A stretch of 64,000 nucleotides of DNA from Prochlorococcus sp. AG-418-K17 (GCA_003214055.1 QCMD01000002.1:96179-160178); one strand, 5' to 3'. Shown: positions 40,462 to 49,795, numbered from the stretch's first letter. The notes: generated by a model not told the origin, from the letters alone. Program-made: numbers and translations.

Positions 40462-40719
40462 ATGTCATTTACTCCTTACGATATTCCACATCAAGAAAAT
40501 AAAGGGAAGTGGTTTAGGAGTCATCTACTTGGTAGGGAAATTGAACTTGGTGAATTGTATAGTCTTGGATCAAATGAGTTAGATTTACTTATGGCTGAGA
40601 CTGCAGAAATAAGAAGTGACCTTGATGTTAAGGAAAAAAATATTGGGAAATTTAGGACCGCAGGATATTTTTTGGAGTTAGCAAGAATACTTGAAAAAAG
40701 AAAGTTGTTAGAAAGCTAG
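40462..40719 (+). CDS. Small conserved protein, unknown
   Basis: An 85-aa acidic-to-neutral soluble protein with a helical look, starting MSFTPYDIPHQENKGKWFRSH and containing GREIELGELYSLGSNELDLLMAETAEIR. I do not recognise a named domain; its regular composition and lack of membrane segment suggest a conserved picocyanobacterial hypothetical. It converges on the GST gene with a 4-bp overlap, and it starts 39 bp after the carrier gene. Confidence 0.6.
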   Translation: MSFTPYDIPHQENKGKWFRSHLLGREIELGELYSLGSNELDLLMAETAEIRSDLDVKEKNIGKFRTAGYFLELARILEKRKLLES

Positions 40720-41375
40720 TTAAAAGGAAAATAATTCTTTCTATTGTTTGGTGCCCATAATTCGTATTTATACATCAGTGATTTAAATCTTCTGTTATTT
40801 TCAAAATAATCTAACCAGGCTTTTATTGAAGGCTCAAAATAATTTATTCTTTTTTGACTTTCACAAGCGATCTTAAATTGTCTTACAAAAGGCCATATAG
40901 ACCAATCAGCTATTGTGGGTTTATCTCCAAAAAAATATTTATTTTCTGAGAGGAGTTTGTTCCATATCTTAATAAATGAGATGGCTTTTGCGAAATGAAA
41001 GTCTTCATTATTATTCTCATATCTAGTAGAATATTTAAAACGATCTAAATGATATTTGAATTCGTTATCATTTTTATTAATAATTTCCAAAATATCTTTC
41101 TTATTATTGTCAGGGAAATAGATTTTTTTAATATTTTCCTTTTTTGACTCTGAGAGTGCCCATAGGATAATTTCAAGGCTTTCTTCAATAACCTCACTAT
41201 TTTTTTTTATTAATATTGGAACAGTTTTCGTCCTAGATTTGTTTAGAAAATCAAGAGGTTTATTTTTTAAATCAATTTCTCTTATCTCTACTTTTATTTC
41301 GCAAATCAATAGAGCCCATCTAACACGAATTGCGTATGGACATCTTCGAAATGAATATAAAATATCGTTTGTCAT
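40716..41375 (-). CDS. Glutathione S-transferase family protein
   Basis: A 219-aa GST-fold protein. The thioredoxin-like N-terminal domain has Cys12-Pro13 in FRRCPYAIRVRWALL and the cis-Pro in TKTVPILIKK followed by the SLEIILWAL glutathione-site segment. The C-terminal all-helical domain (about 85-219) has FFGDKPTIADWSIWPFVRQF, the N-capping box and hydrophobic staple of GSTs. Cys12 makes an omega- or glutaredoxin-like reducing role plausible. The substrate is not known. It overlaps the 85-aa gene at their 3' ends by 4 bp. Confidence 0.88.
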   Translation of the reverse strand: MTNDILYSFRRCPYAIRVRWALLICEIKVEIREIDLKNKPLDFLNKSRTKTVPILIKKNSEVIEESLEIILWALSESKKENIKKIYFPDNNKKDILEIINKNDNEFKYHLDRFKYSTRYENNNEDFHFAKAISFIKIWNKLLSENKYFFGDKPTIADWSIWPFVRQFKIACESQKRINYFEPSIKAWLDYFENNRRFKSLMYKYELWAPNNRKNYFPFN

Positions 41376-41449
41376 TTTGTAAAAACTTTTAATTTTCTTT
41401 ATTCTTTTAGTATCATTTAAATAGGAACGTATTTTATTTTACAACGAAA

Positions 41450-41992
41450 ATGTCGGGATATGTTTACCTCATAAGAGTTGGAGATCTTTATAGAATTGGT
41501 AAGACGGATAATCTTGATAAGAAAATTAGAAAATTAAAACCTGATGAATTACTAACATCAATTATTACAAAGGAGCCAGAAACTCTTGAAGCAAGGTTGC
41601 TAAGAAAATATAAGTCCCAAAGAATTCCTGAAACTGGGTATCTAAAACTCTCTAAAAGACAGATTAGCGAATGTAAAAAACAATTTGAATTAAAGGGAAG
41701 TTTGCCTCACACTTTAGAAGCTGAAGTTTCTATTACTCTATTTGCGTCTTTTTTGCTTTTTTCTTTAACTATTTTGATTTTAAATTATTTAAATTTTGGA
41801 TTCTTAAGAGCTATATCTTGTTCATTTGGAGCGGCATCTTTGCCAATGGTGGTTTTATTTATAACTGGAAGTTTTGGGGGATATTTTTCTGAGGATTTAT
41901 CTCTTTTTTCATTGTTAACCAATCGAATAAAAGGTCTTTTTATTGCAATTGCAATGCTTTCAATGGCTTACTTGATTTTTAATTTAAGTTAA
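41450..41992 (+). CDS. GIY-YIG/MUG113-like domain fused to three transmembrane segments
   Basis: A 180-aa two-part protein. Residues 3-78 look like a GIY-YIG superfamily domain of the MUG113/T5orf172 sort: GYVYLIRVGDLYRIGKTDNL, then KKIRKLKP in the place of the catalytic-Arg helix, an acidic ETLEARLLRKY helix, and a final YLKLS strand. Residues 94-115, 122-145 and 160-178 are three predicted transmembrane helices. A nuclease-fold domain tethered to a membrane is uncommon; it may have lost catalysis and bind RNA, DNA or a partner. No functional call is made. Ends 4 bp into the convergent SDR gene. Confidence 0.6.
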   Translation: MSGYVYLIRVGDLYRIGKTDNLDKKIRKLKPDELLTSIITKEPETLEARLLRKYKSQRIPETGYLKLSKRQISECKKQFELKGSLPHTLEAEVSITLFASFLLFSLTILILNYLNFGFLRAISCSFGAASLPMVVLFITGSFGGYFSEDLSLFSLLTNRIKGLFIAIAMLSMAYLIFNLS

Positions 41993-42696
41993 ATTTCATA
42001 ATTACAATTTAAGGCAATTTCAAATGGAACAGATTGAGTCGGAAGCTTTAATATAGTTGAGCATATCTCAGCAATATCTTCAGGTTGTGTCATGCTTGAT
42101 TTTTCTATTGAAGATATGTTTTGAGCCATTTCGGTGTTAACCCAACTTGGGCAAATTGCTGAAATCCTTATGTTTTTATCCCAACCTTTGTTTCTCATTG
42201 TTTGACATAATCCCATTAAAGCAAACTTTGAAGAAGAATAAGCGGCTAAATCTCCTTTAGATCTTTTACCACTCATTGAAACTAAAACAATAATTCTTCC
42301 TTTACCTGAAGCACATAATTGATCCCAAGAAAGCCTACATAAATTCCAAATTGCTAAAAAGTTAATATTTAATGTATTTAAAATATCTTCTTCATCACCA
42401 TCTTTGAATAAGAAAGGAACTTTTGATAATATTCCAGAACAATTTATTATTGAATCAAATCCTCCAAATTCATCTATAGTATTTTTTATCCAATTTTCGG
42501 CTGAAATTTTATCTAATGCATCATATTGATTAATTATCATTCTACCTTTTGGCCAATTACTAGGATCAATAATGCTTCCTTTTAAAGATTCTAAATTCCG
42601 CACGCCAACACTAATTCTATTGCCTTCTTTTAATTCTTTATGTGCAATTTTTAGTCCAATTCCTCGATTAGCTCCACTTATTAGTATGGTTCTCAT
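41989..42696 (-). CDS. Short-chain dehydrogenase/reductase
   Basis: A 235-aa classical SDR. The cofactor motif is LISGANRGIGLKIA near the N-terminus, the second is NCSGILSKVPF, and the catalytic YSSSKFALMG (Tyr and Lys four apart, about 155-159) follows a Ser in VLVSMSGK. The substrate is unknown. Its ATG overlaps the lycopene-cyclase stop by 4 bp on the same strand, so it is translated with that gene and might act on a carotenoid or lipid, which is inference from position only. Confidence 0.85.
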   Translation of the reverse strand: MRTILISGANRGIGLKIAHKELKEGNRISVGVRNLESLKGSIIDPSNWPKGRMIINQYDALDKISAENWIKNTIDEFGGFDSIINCSGILSKVPFLFKDGDEEDILNTLNINFLAIWNLCRLSWDQLCASGKGRIIVLVSMSGKRSKGDLAAYSSSKFALMGLCQTMRNKGWDKNIRISAICPSWVNTEMAQNISSIEKSSMTQPEDIAEICSTILKLPTQSVPFEIALNCNYEI

Positions 42697-43985
42697 TTCG
42701 AAAATATATTTGGAAATATTATCCTAAGCAACATTTTAAATTCTCTACCATGCATCATCATAAGGCCTTTCTTAACACTCCATGGAGCCTTTATAAACAT
42801 TATAAACATCGCATATACAATCTCTCTTAGGGATAAAGTGTCAGTGAGAAAACCATACCATTGGTTTTTAGGGAGTTGGAAAAAACTGCCAAAAAATTCT
42901 CTCAATAGTTTTTCATCAAATCTCATGAGTTTCTCCAAACCAAATTGATAAAGTGATTTCTTTCTAATTAATTCTTTAGACCATAAAGTTTCCCATCCTC
43001 TTCTTGCAATTTTATAAGTACTAAGATTGTTGTTTTTAATTGCTTCTGATACTGCTTTGGCGACAAGTGGAGCTCTTCTTAAAACATTACCAATTAAGTA
43101 GCCAGATGCAGGATGAACCATTGATGCAGCCCCCCCGTATCCCAATATTGGTTGTTTGAAATCAGGTATTGGCATATTCATTGGTAGAAACAAACCAAGT
43201 TCTTCGTGTTGCATACTTGTGATAGATATATTTCGATAAGATAGCCTCCTCTCCAGTCTCTCCTTTAAATTTTCCATTGTTAGAGGATTCACTAAACCAA
43301 GTGATGTCTCTTCAAGAAAATATTTCCCATTTCCCATATCCATTGCATAAAGAAAAGTGGGAGGTTCTTTTTTTTGCTCTTCATTAAGATGGTCATTTCT
43401 ATAGTCCATTAATACAAACTGACCCTTTTTAAGGGGAGGTTTACTAAAATTCCCTACAATCCCATAACAAGTTTGGACTGCTAGAGGACCACAAGATTTT
43501 AATTTAAGAAAAACAGGGTCATATCCTGTTGCATCTATTACCAATCTTGCGGAGTAAGTATTGCCATTGTTCGTAGTTACTGTACTTTTATATTTTTCAA
43601 AATGTATTTTATCTGCAAATCCTTTATGCCATTTAATAGAAGACTTATTGCATTCACTAAGCCAAAAATTATGCAGTTTTCTCTTATCGAATAGTCCGTA
43701 ATCTAATGAATGTTCTGTAGCTTTATTCTCATCGTGCTGTTCTTCTAATGCGCCATGTCCAAAAAAACTAACAGTATTCTTCCATCTATATTCAAGTAAA
43801 TCCTGAAGTCCAAGTTGATCAACTTCTTCACCCCAGATACCATAAGTGTTTGGCCAAGGTTCATCCGGCCCCTTAGGAGAAAGGACTTCAACATCTAATT
43901 TTTCTTTACCTAAAGCTGATGCAATTGCCATGCCTGCAGGTCCTGCACCCAAAACAAGAACATCTGGCAAGCTTTCTTTTAACAT
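42693..43985 (-). CDS. crtL2: Lycopene cyclase (epsilon-type, CrtL-e-like)
   Basis: A 430-aa FAD-dependent membrane-associated lycopene cyclase. The dinucleotide motif is VLVLGAGPAGMAIASALG, with the cyclase signatures TYGIWGEEVDQLGL, RLVIDATGYDPVF, and MDYRNDHL and FLYAMDMGNGKYFLEETSL in the middle, plus GYGGAASMVHPASGYLIGNVL. Prochlorococcus has two such cyclases; the one near pcb in the known order is the epsilon-type, reported to form both epsilon and beta ends, which gives alpha-carotene. Assigning epsilon rather than beta here relies on that knowledge of order. Coupled to the SDR by a 4-bp overlap. Confidence 0.88.
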   Translation of the reverse strand: MLKESLPDVLVLGAGPAGMAIASALGKEKLDVEVLSPKGPDEPWPNTYGIWGEEVDQLGLQDLLEYRWKNTVSFFGHGALEEQHDENKATEHSLDYGLFDKRKLHNFWLSECNKSSIKWHKGFADKIHFEKYKSTVTTNNGNTYSARLVIDATGYDPVFLKLKSCGPLAVQTCYGIVGNFSKPPLKKGQFVLMDYRNDHLNEEQKKEPPTFLYAMDMGNGKYFLEETSLGLVNPLTMENLKERLERRLSYRNISITSMQHEELGLFLPMNMPIPDFKQPILGYGGAASMVHPASGYLIGNVLRRAPLVAKAVSEAIKNNNLSTYKIARRGWETLWSKELIRKKSLYQFGLEKLMRFDEKLLREFFGSFFQLPKNQWYGFLTDTLSLREIVYAMFIMFIKAPWSVKKGLMMMHGREFKMLLRIIFPNIFSK

Positions 43986-44206
43986 TAAATATTAAATTTA
44001 TGATTAAAGGAATTTATGGAACAAACTAAAACTTTTGATACTAGCTTTTTATTTTCCATCCAATACTTGTAATGAGAGTAGATTAATAATAATCAAAATA
44101 CACAATCACTAGTAACTAAGTTTTAGGTGTTTTAACAATAATTTATAAGATTACAAAAAAAAAACTTTTATCTTTTTCTATCATAAAAAATATATGCAGA
44201 ATTTAA

Positions 44207-45208
44207 ATGATTGAAAATAAAAACATTTTAATAACTGGAGGTAATTCAGGCATAGGGCTTTTTGCTATTATTAATTTACTAAAGACAAAAAATAATCTAT
44301 ACATTTTAATAAAATCAGAATTAAGAAAGAAAAAATTTTTAAGTATAATTAAGAAATATTATGATGAAAATCACATTAGTAGATATTTAAACTTTATTGA
44401 AAACTGTGATCTTTCAGATTTAAAAAATATTAAAAAAATTAAAGACTATTTTGATAGTAAAAAGATTTTTTTAGATGTAGTTATTTTAAACGCAGGATTG
44501 CAATACACTGGTTCTTTTTACCCTAAAGTATCAAAACAATGCATAGAACTAACATTTGCAGTTAATCATCTTGCACATTTTTACTTGGTAAACCAATTAA
44601 AAAATTTTGTTAAAGATAAAAAAGAATCAAGAATCATTATTACTTCATCGGATGTTCACGATCCCAAAAGCTCAGGAGGAAATATAGGAAAGAAAGCAGG
44701 ACTTAATAATCTAGTTGATTTTAGAAAAAAGGTTACTGGACGATTTTTAAATTTTAATGCTGATGAATCTTATAAAAATAGTAAGTTGTGTAATATTTTG
44801 TTCGCTAAAGAACTTGCAAGAAAATTACAAATATCCTCTAGTAAGATTTCTGTAATTACTTGGGCTCCTGGTCTTGTAATACCAAATGATGATTCAGGAT
44901 TTTTCAGATATAGTAAAACTTTTAATCTCTTTGGGTATTTGATTTTTTCTAAAGTTGCAAAAAATATTTTAGGAATTTCTGAAAGCGTAGAAAATGCTGG
45001 TAAGCTACTTTCTAAGATAGTATTTGATTCAAATTTTAATAATATTGGTTATATACATTTAAGTAATAAACTTATATCTTTTAAAAAACATAAATTAGTT
45101 GAAAGTAAGGTTAGTGATGAAGCAAACAATTTGGAGTTAGCCTCTAAACTCTGGATTTTAAGTGAAGAGATTTGTCGATCATCAGGCTTTGTTACTTTCA
45201 ATATTTAA
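44207..45208 (+). CDS. Protochlorophyllide-oxidoreductase-like SDR (POR paralogue)
   Basis: A 333-aa extended SDR closest in layout to light-dependent protochlorophyllide oxidoreductase. It has TGGNSGIG (10-17), NAGLQYTG (95-102), the VNHLAHFYLVN segment, a long insertion between 150 and 185, the catalytic YKNSK (Tyr189, Lys193) followed by LCNILFAKELARK, and a C-terminal EANNLELASKLWILSEEI helix as in POR. The POR substrate-binding Cys after the YxxxK helix is replaced: APGLVIP stands where POR has PGC. So protochlorophyllide reduction cannot be assumed. It is divergent from the lycopene cyclase. Confidence 0.7.
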   Translation: MIENKNILITGGNSGIGLFAIINLLKTKNNLYILIKSELRKKKFLSIIKKYYDENHISRYLNFIENCDLSDLKNIKKIKDYFDSKKIFLDVVILNAGLQYTGSFYPKVSKQCIELTFAVNHLAHFYLVNQLKNFVKDKKESRIIITSSDVHDPKSSGGNIGKKAGLNNLVDFRKKVTGRFLNFNADESYKNSKLCNILFAKELARKLQISSSKISVITWAPGLVIPNDDSGFFRYSKTFNLFGYLIFSKVAKNILGISESVENAGKLLSKIVFDSNFNNIGYIHLSNKLISFKKHKLVESKVSDEANNLELASKLWILSEEICRSSGFVTFNI

Positions 45209-46216
45209 GGTTTGTGTTGGGAATGCAAAATCTATATTATTAGCTTTAAATTCTTCAATTATTTTTAAATTTATAGATTGTTGAGCCTCCATTGCAGCAA
45301 GATAGTTATTGGTTGGAATGTAATAAACAAGCTCGAAATTAAGACTAAAATCACCAAAATCTGTAAAATGACATCTATCAAATGATGCATCTTTTGTCTC
45401 ATTAACTATTTTTTCGATTATTAAAGGGATTAATTTCATTATTTGTGGAGAAGTTTCGTATACAACTCCTAATTTATGTACAAGCCTCCTTTTTTTCATT
45501 TGGGCGTAATTTGAAATTATTCCATTTGTTAAAGCACTATTACTCATTACAATTACTTCTCCATTGATACTTCTGATTCTTGAGGATCTCACTCCCACTC
45601 TCTCAACCATTCCTAAGACTCCCTCAGACTTTATAAATTCTCCTTTTTGAAAAGGTTTATCAAGCAAGATCGTAATATATTCGAAAAACTCCTGAACTGG
45701 ATCTTTTAAAGCTAAACCTGCTCCGATACCACCTGCACTCAGCAAAGCCCAAATAGCAGTCATTTGAACTCCTATGTTTTGTAAGAAAAATATTGAACCA
45801 ATAGTCCATGTTAATGCTTTTATTAAAGGAGTTAATGAAGATATCATTGAACTTATGGAGGAATCATCAATTTTTGATGTTGATTCTGTTAAAGATCTAA
45901 TTACTACTTTGTTGAGCGCTTTGATAATTATTATTAATATTAATAATTTCTGAATATTTAATAAAACAGAAATAAAAGTTATTTCATCTGCAAAAAAATA
46001 GTCAATTGAGAAGTAAATTGAGAGGAGGAAACCTATAGGTTTAATAATCTTAGAGATCACCTCAAAAATAAAATCATCGAAATTTGTTTTTGTTTTTTTG
46101 GTAATTTTTTTAAAAAAAATCTTTGAAAGTTTAGAAATTATTATCGACAAAAAAATTCCAATAAAAAAAATAGATATTGCTATAAGAAAGTTTTCAGTAA
46201 CAAATTTCATATTCAA
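45182..46216 (-). CDS. Small-conductance mechanosensitive channel (MscS family)
   Basis: A 344-aa inner-membrane channel with four or more N-terminal transmembrane segments and the MscS core: the pore helix region WALLSAGGIGAGLALKDPVQEFFEYI, the beta domain EGVLGMVERVGVRSSRIR, then NGEVIVMSNSALTNGIISNY, and the C-terminal alpha/beta region. It releases solutes during osmotic downshock; ion and osmolyte selectivity cannot be read. Its 3' end overlaps that of the POR-like SDR by 27 bp, tail to tail. The isochorismatase gene lies 71 bp upstream on the same strand. Confidence 0.93.
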   Translation of the reverse strand: MNMKFVTENFLIAISIFFIGIFLSIIISKLSKIFFKKITKKTKTNFDDFIFEVISKIIKPIGFLLSIYFSIDYFFADEITFISVLLNIQKLLILIIIIKALNKVVIRSLTESTSKIDDSSISSMISSLTPLIKALTWTIGSIFFLQNIGVQMTAIWALLSAGGIGAGLALKDPVQEFFEYITILLDKPFQKGEFIKSEGVLGMVERVGVRSSRIRSINGEVIVMSNSALTNGIISNYAQMKKRRLVHKLGVVYETSPQIMKLIPLIIEKIVNETKDASFDRCHFTDFGDFSLNFELVYYIPTNNYLAAMEAQQSINLKIIEEFKANNIDFAFPTQTLNIESNKA

Positions 46217-46287
46217 TTAAAACCTAAAAATTTTTCTCTAATTAAAGTTTAAATTATCTCTAAACAACAAACCAGTCTTAATTTTAT

Positions 46288-46845
46288 TTAACTCATTATT
46301 ATTTCTCTAATTTCTTTAAATTCTTTTCTATTTGCAGTTTTGCATAATTCAAAAATTATTGATTCAGTAGTTGTTAAGATCGCACCTCTCTGAATCATCC
46401 TCTGTAAAGCTATGTCATGATCAACCTTATTTCTACTGCTCATAGCATCAGATATAATAATAACTTCAAATTCTTTTTTTAAACAATCTAAAACTGTTTG
46501 TTGAATACAAATATGTGTTTCAAGACCACAAACTATCAAATTTGTAACTTTTTTATTTTCAAGTTCTTGTAAAAATTCCTGTATATTAGCTAGGCTGAAT
46601 TCCATCTTTTCAATTTTTTTAAATCTGGTTTTGGGCAATATTTCAGGGATTGTTGAACCCAACTTACGAGGGTTCTGTTCAGATAAGATAATATTTTCTT
46701 CTAAAATTTGGTAAGCATTTAATAACTTTTTGATGTTTTTTGTTATTGATTCTTTTTTAAATATAGGTTTTATGATTTTTTCCTGAATATCAATAATTAG
46801 CAAAGCTCTTACTGTAGTTAATTTTTTATCAGAAGAATTTTTCAT
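46288..46845 (-). CDS. Isochorismatase-family hydrolase (YcaC-like)
   Basis: A 185-aa cysteine hydrolase. The Asp is in ALLIIDIQEKI (Asp19), the Lys in IEKMEFSL (Lys80) and the nucleophile Cys in VCGLETHICIQQTVLD (Cys113), with the DAMSSRNKVDHDIALQRM tail typical of the YcaC subset. It may cleave an amide, but the substrate is unknown and it need not be isochorismate. It lies between the MscS channel and the Fur-family regulator, from which it is divergent with 80 bp between starts. Confidence 0.85.
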   Translation of the reverse strand: MKNSSDKKLTTVRALLIIDIQEKIIKPIFKKESITKNIKKLLNAYQILEENIILSEQNPRKLGSTIPEILPKTRFKKIEKMEFSLANIQEFLQELENKKVTNLIVCGLETHICIQQTVLDCLKKEFEVIIISDAMSSRNKVDHDIALQRMIQRGAILTTTESIIFELCKTANRKEFKEIREIIMS

Positions 46846-46925
46846 GATCTTTTATTATTTCTACCTAAAGATATATTTAAAAATATTACTTTGGAGAAGT
46901 TTAGTAAATATTTTAAATTAATAAG

Positions 46926-47429
46926 TTGTTTAACTCTCATCAAAGGTTATTATTGAGAATAGCAGAGAGTTTATTGTTGTCATTATCATCTCAATACAAC
47001 ATAATATCGTCGCCTCTAGGCGAAGATTTACATAAAGATGGCAAGAGATTAACACCTCAGAGGTTAAAAGTTCTTAATTTATTTGAAAATATTGGCTCAG
47101 GAAATCATCTTAGTGCTGAAGAGATCCATGAAAAATTAGTTAAATCTAGTTCCAAAGTCTCACTTGCAACAATTTATAGAACTTTAAGGCTTCTAGTACA
47201 AATGGGCTTTCTCCATGAATTAGAGCTTAGTGAGGGTGGCCATAGATACGAGTTGCTAAGTAACGAAACTCCCGATCATCATCACTTGATTTGTATAAGG
47301 TGTGGAAGAACAGAAGAATTTGAAAATGATCAGGTTTTAGAAGCTGGCAAAGTTGCAGCAAGGGTAAATGGGTTTAAACTAATTGAATCTTCTTTAAATG
47401 TAAGAGCTATATGCCCGAATTGTATATAG
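46926..47429 (+). CDS. Fur-family metal-responsive regulator
   Basis: A 167-aa transcription factor of the Fur superfamily (Fur, Zur, PerR). The winged-helix domain runs to about 110 with the recognition helix SLATIYRTLRLL (79-90). The metal-site region is DHHHLICIRCGRTEEF (117-132) and two Cys pairs are visible: Cys123xxCys126 and Cys163xxCys166, the structural zinc site. Which metal it senses cannot be decided. It has an N-terminal extension of about 30 residues; the start is TTG at 46926. Nearby metal genes (ArsS-like, CbiX and the mnt genes 30 kb away) are candidate targets. Confidence 0.88.
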   Translation: MFNSHQRLLLRIAESLLLSLSSQYNIISSPLGEDLHKDGKRLTPQRLKVLNLFENIGSGNHLSAEEIHEKLVKSSSKVSLATIYRTLRLLVQMGFLHELELSEGGHRYELLSNETPDHHHLICIRCGRTEEFENDQVLEAGKVAARVNGFKLIESSLNVRAICPNCI

Positions 47430-47435
47430 TGAATT

Positions 47436-48368
47436 TCAAGATAAAGTACCTCCGCAGCTTGATCCTGCGCCTGCAGTGCAAGCAAAACAATGGTCTTTTA
47501 CAGCTACCAAGTAATCAAAATTAAATGAATCATCTATTAGATCAAAAAGTGTCCTTGGACCTTTTTGATATCGGAAATTTATTTGTTGATTAAAGTCACA
47601 ATCATAAATCTCTCCAAGCCAATTTACACTAATTGTCTTTTTACACATAAGGTTCTCTAAATTACTTTCATTAAAATTGTCTTTTAGTAATTTGTAATAA
47701 TTTTCTAGTTTGCCCTCTCTTCTCAAAGATTCTTCGTATCTATTTATTGGCATATTAGTTATCGTATAAAGGCTATTAAAAAAAATATTATATTTTTCTA
47801 ATAGTTTTTTTTTATAATCCTTTTCCAATCTCTCTTGAGAGGGAGGAAGAACTGGGGTTACTGGATTGTAAACAAGATTTAATTTTAAACCACTTTTTTT
47901 ATCTCCATAACCTAAACCATTAAGAATCTTTATTGCATTAATACTTTTTTCAAAAACTCCATATCCTCTTTGAAACTCAACATTATTTTTTTCATAACAT
48001 GGTAGAGAAGCTGTAACTATTACTTTATTATTTGCAAGAAATTGAGGAAGATCTTCATACCCCTCTTCAAAGAAAATTGTCAAATTACATCTATCAATAA
48101 TATCTATTTTCTTTGAGCTTAAACTAGTAATTAGATTTTTAAACTCTGGGTGTAATTCTGGTGCTCCTCCCGTAATATCTAAAGTCTTGATTTTGTATTT
48201 ATCTATTATTTTTGGAATTAGAGCAATTATCTCATTAGACATCTTTTCTGTCCTCAAGGGACTTGAATTTACATGACAATGCTTACATGCTTGATTGCAT
48301 TTATAACCTATATTAATTTGCAGTGTTTCTATAGGTTCTTTATTTATTGAAGGGAAATTTTCTTTCAT
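47436..48368 (-). CDS. arsS: ArsS-like radical SAM protein
   Basis: A 310-aa radical SAM enzyme. The 4Fe-4S site is CNQACKHC (Cys24, 28, 31) and the SAM region TLDITGGAPELHPEF follows. A Cys-rich C-terminus (CFACTAGAGSSCGG, near 293-305) and internal single Cys residues match the ArsS family, which links a deoxyadenosyl group to arsenic in arsenosugar synthesis. Its usual partner ArsM (arsenite methyltransferase) is not among the neighbours. Arsenosugar function is inferred from family. It ends 6 bp from the convergent Fur-family gene. Confidence 0.82.
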   Translation of the reverse strand: MKENFPSINKEPIETLQINIGYKCNQACKHCHVNSSPLRTEKMSNEIIALIPKIIDKYKIKTLDITGGAPELHPEFKNLITSLSSKKIDIIDRCNLTIFFEEGYEDLPQFLANNKVIVTASLPCYEKNNVEFQRGYGVFEKSINAIKILNGLGYGDKKSGLKLNLVYNPVTPVLPPSQERLEKDYKKKLLEKYNIFFNSLYTITNMPINRYEESLRREGKLENYYKLLKDNFNESNLENLMCKKTISVNWLGEIYDCDFNQQINFRYQKGPRTLFDLIDDSFNFDYLVAVKDHCFACTAGAGSSCGGTLS

Positions 48369-48410
48369 AAGTCTATTATTTAAATTGTAATTCGATGTTT
48401 AAAAAGTAAA

Positions 48411-49628
48411 CTATTTTTTTTTAAATTTAGATCTTTTTTTAGCAAGTTCAATAAACCAATTTATATATTCTTCAGGCCCATTTTTAAAAACCATATCAAA
48501 CTTTAAGTTGTCATCAATATCACTTATCCCTCTTAAACCGCTTTCTTTTGTGGAGGGTCTCTCAACTTCACCAGAACTACTATCTACAAAAATTATTTTA
48601 TTATTAATACCAAATTCATTACCTAGTGATTGTATAAATTCTAGAAAAGACCTATCGCTTCCTCCTCTTAAATAAATTTTATCATCATGATTTTTTTTTG
48701 ATGTTACGGTGTCTCCTACTCCAATAATTAAGGGCATCTCATCAATATGAATAGTTCTTTTGCATAAATCTACTTTTTCTCTTATGGAATTTGGGGAATT
48801 TCTAAAATTAAAATTAGTTCCGAAAGGTGCTTTTCCAGTTTTATCTTTAATAAATTTATTTAAAAGAAATAAGGCACCAGAATCTTTTACTGCCCCTTTA
48901 ATAAGCAATTGTATGTCCGTTGATCCGATATCATTTTTAGTGGAAAGTTTGACTATTTCTCTTCCATTTTTATTACCTAAATTTGGCGAAATATGAAGGA
49001 AAAATGAGTTCTCTAGCCCTTGGGATTCAGCTTCTAAGATAATTTCATTCATCATTTTTTCAAAACTAATTTGAATAAGTTTTCTTTTTTCAAAATCTTT
49101 ATATGCTAAGTCAAATAGACTATTGAAATTAATTGTTGGCGAGAAGCGTGTTTCACATATTGATTTTACTGCGTGAAAATTGATATCTTCTTGGCTAAGC
49201 TCAGGAAAAATATTCTTAACTATAAAATTAAATTTTGGTCTTATTAAAATAGGTACTTTAGATAAAAAATTTAGTTCTTTTTCTGATACTCCTTCAAAAC
49301 TGATCTTACCATTATTTTCTTGATACTCTACTCCACAGGCTGCTAAACCTCTTAAATATAATCCTTTATTTTTAGGCTCAGTAGTGCTCCTTAAACTCCT
49401 TTCGATTATTCTGTTAACTCCTCTTGGACCTTCATGCTCACCACAAGTTAAGACAAAGAATTCCTCGGCAAATTCTTTTACTGCATAGATATATCTTGAT
49501 TCTAACTCTCTAGTCATTGGATCTTTAACTAAAGGGATACAAACTCCGTCAATGTCTTGAATAAATAAGATATTTTTCGAAGAAATTAATTGTTTTTGTA
49601 TCTTTAAATTACTTGTCATATATTCCAT
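48411..49628 (-). CDS. stpA: Glucosylglycerol-phosphate phosphatase-like protein (StpA/GgpP family)
   Basis: A 405-aa HAD-like phosphatase. The N-terminal FIQDIDGVCIPLVKDPMTR (Asp25, Asp27) carries the nucleophile and general acid, with IIGVGDTVTSKKN as the late acidic motif and VDSSSGEVERPSTKESGLRGISDIDDNL near the C-terminus. The family dephosphorylates glucosylglycerol 3-phosphate to make the osmolyte glucosylglycerol. No GgpS synthase gene is in the window. It is 42 bp from the radical-SAM gene on the same strand and divergent from the Rossmann-like gene (167 bp between starts). A second ATG at residue 4 is possible. Confidence 0.8.
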   Translation of the reverse strand: MEYMTSNLKIQKQLISSKNILFIQDIDGVCIPLVKDPMTRELESRYIYAVKEFAEEFFVLTCGEHEGPRGVNRIIERSLRSTTEPKNKGLYLRGLAACGVEYQENNGKISFEGVSEKELNFLSKVPILIRPKFNFIVKNIFPELSQEDINFHAVKSICETRFSPTINFNSLFDLAYKDFEKRKLIQISFEKMMNEIILEAESQGLENSFFLHISPNLGNKNGREIVKLSTKNDIGSTDIQLLIKGAVKDSGALFLLNKFIKDKTGKAPFGTNFNFRNSPNSIREKVDLCKRTIHIDEMPLIIGVGDTVTSKKNHDDKIYLRGGSDRSFLEFIQSLGNEFGINNKIIFVDSSSGEVERPSTKESGLRGISDIDDNLKFDMVFKNGPEEYINWFIELAKKRSKFKKK

Positions 49629-49795
49629 ATCTATAATTACTTCTCTTTTGATTTAATTTCTATTTGTCATAGAAATTATAAATTAAAAAATTCAATATTT
49701 ACAATAAATAATTTGCTATGGTCAAAAATTGCTTTAATGTAGAAAAATGTTGGTATGGATAAGAAATTAAAAAAAATTATCAAGAATTTCCAAAA

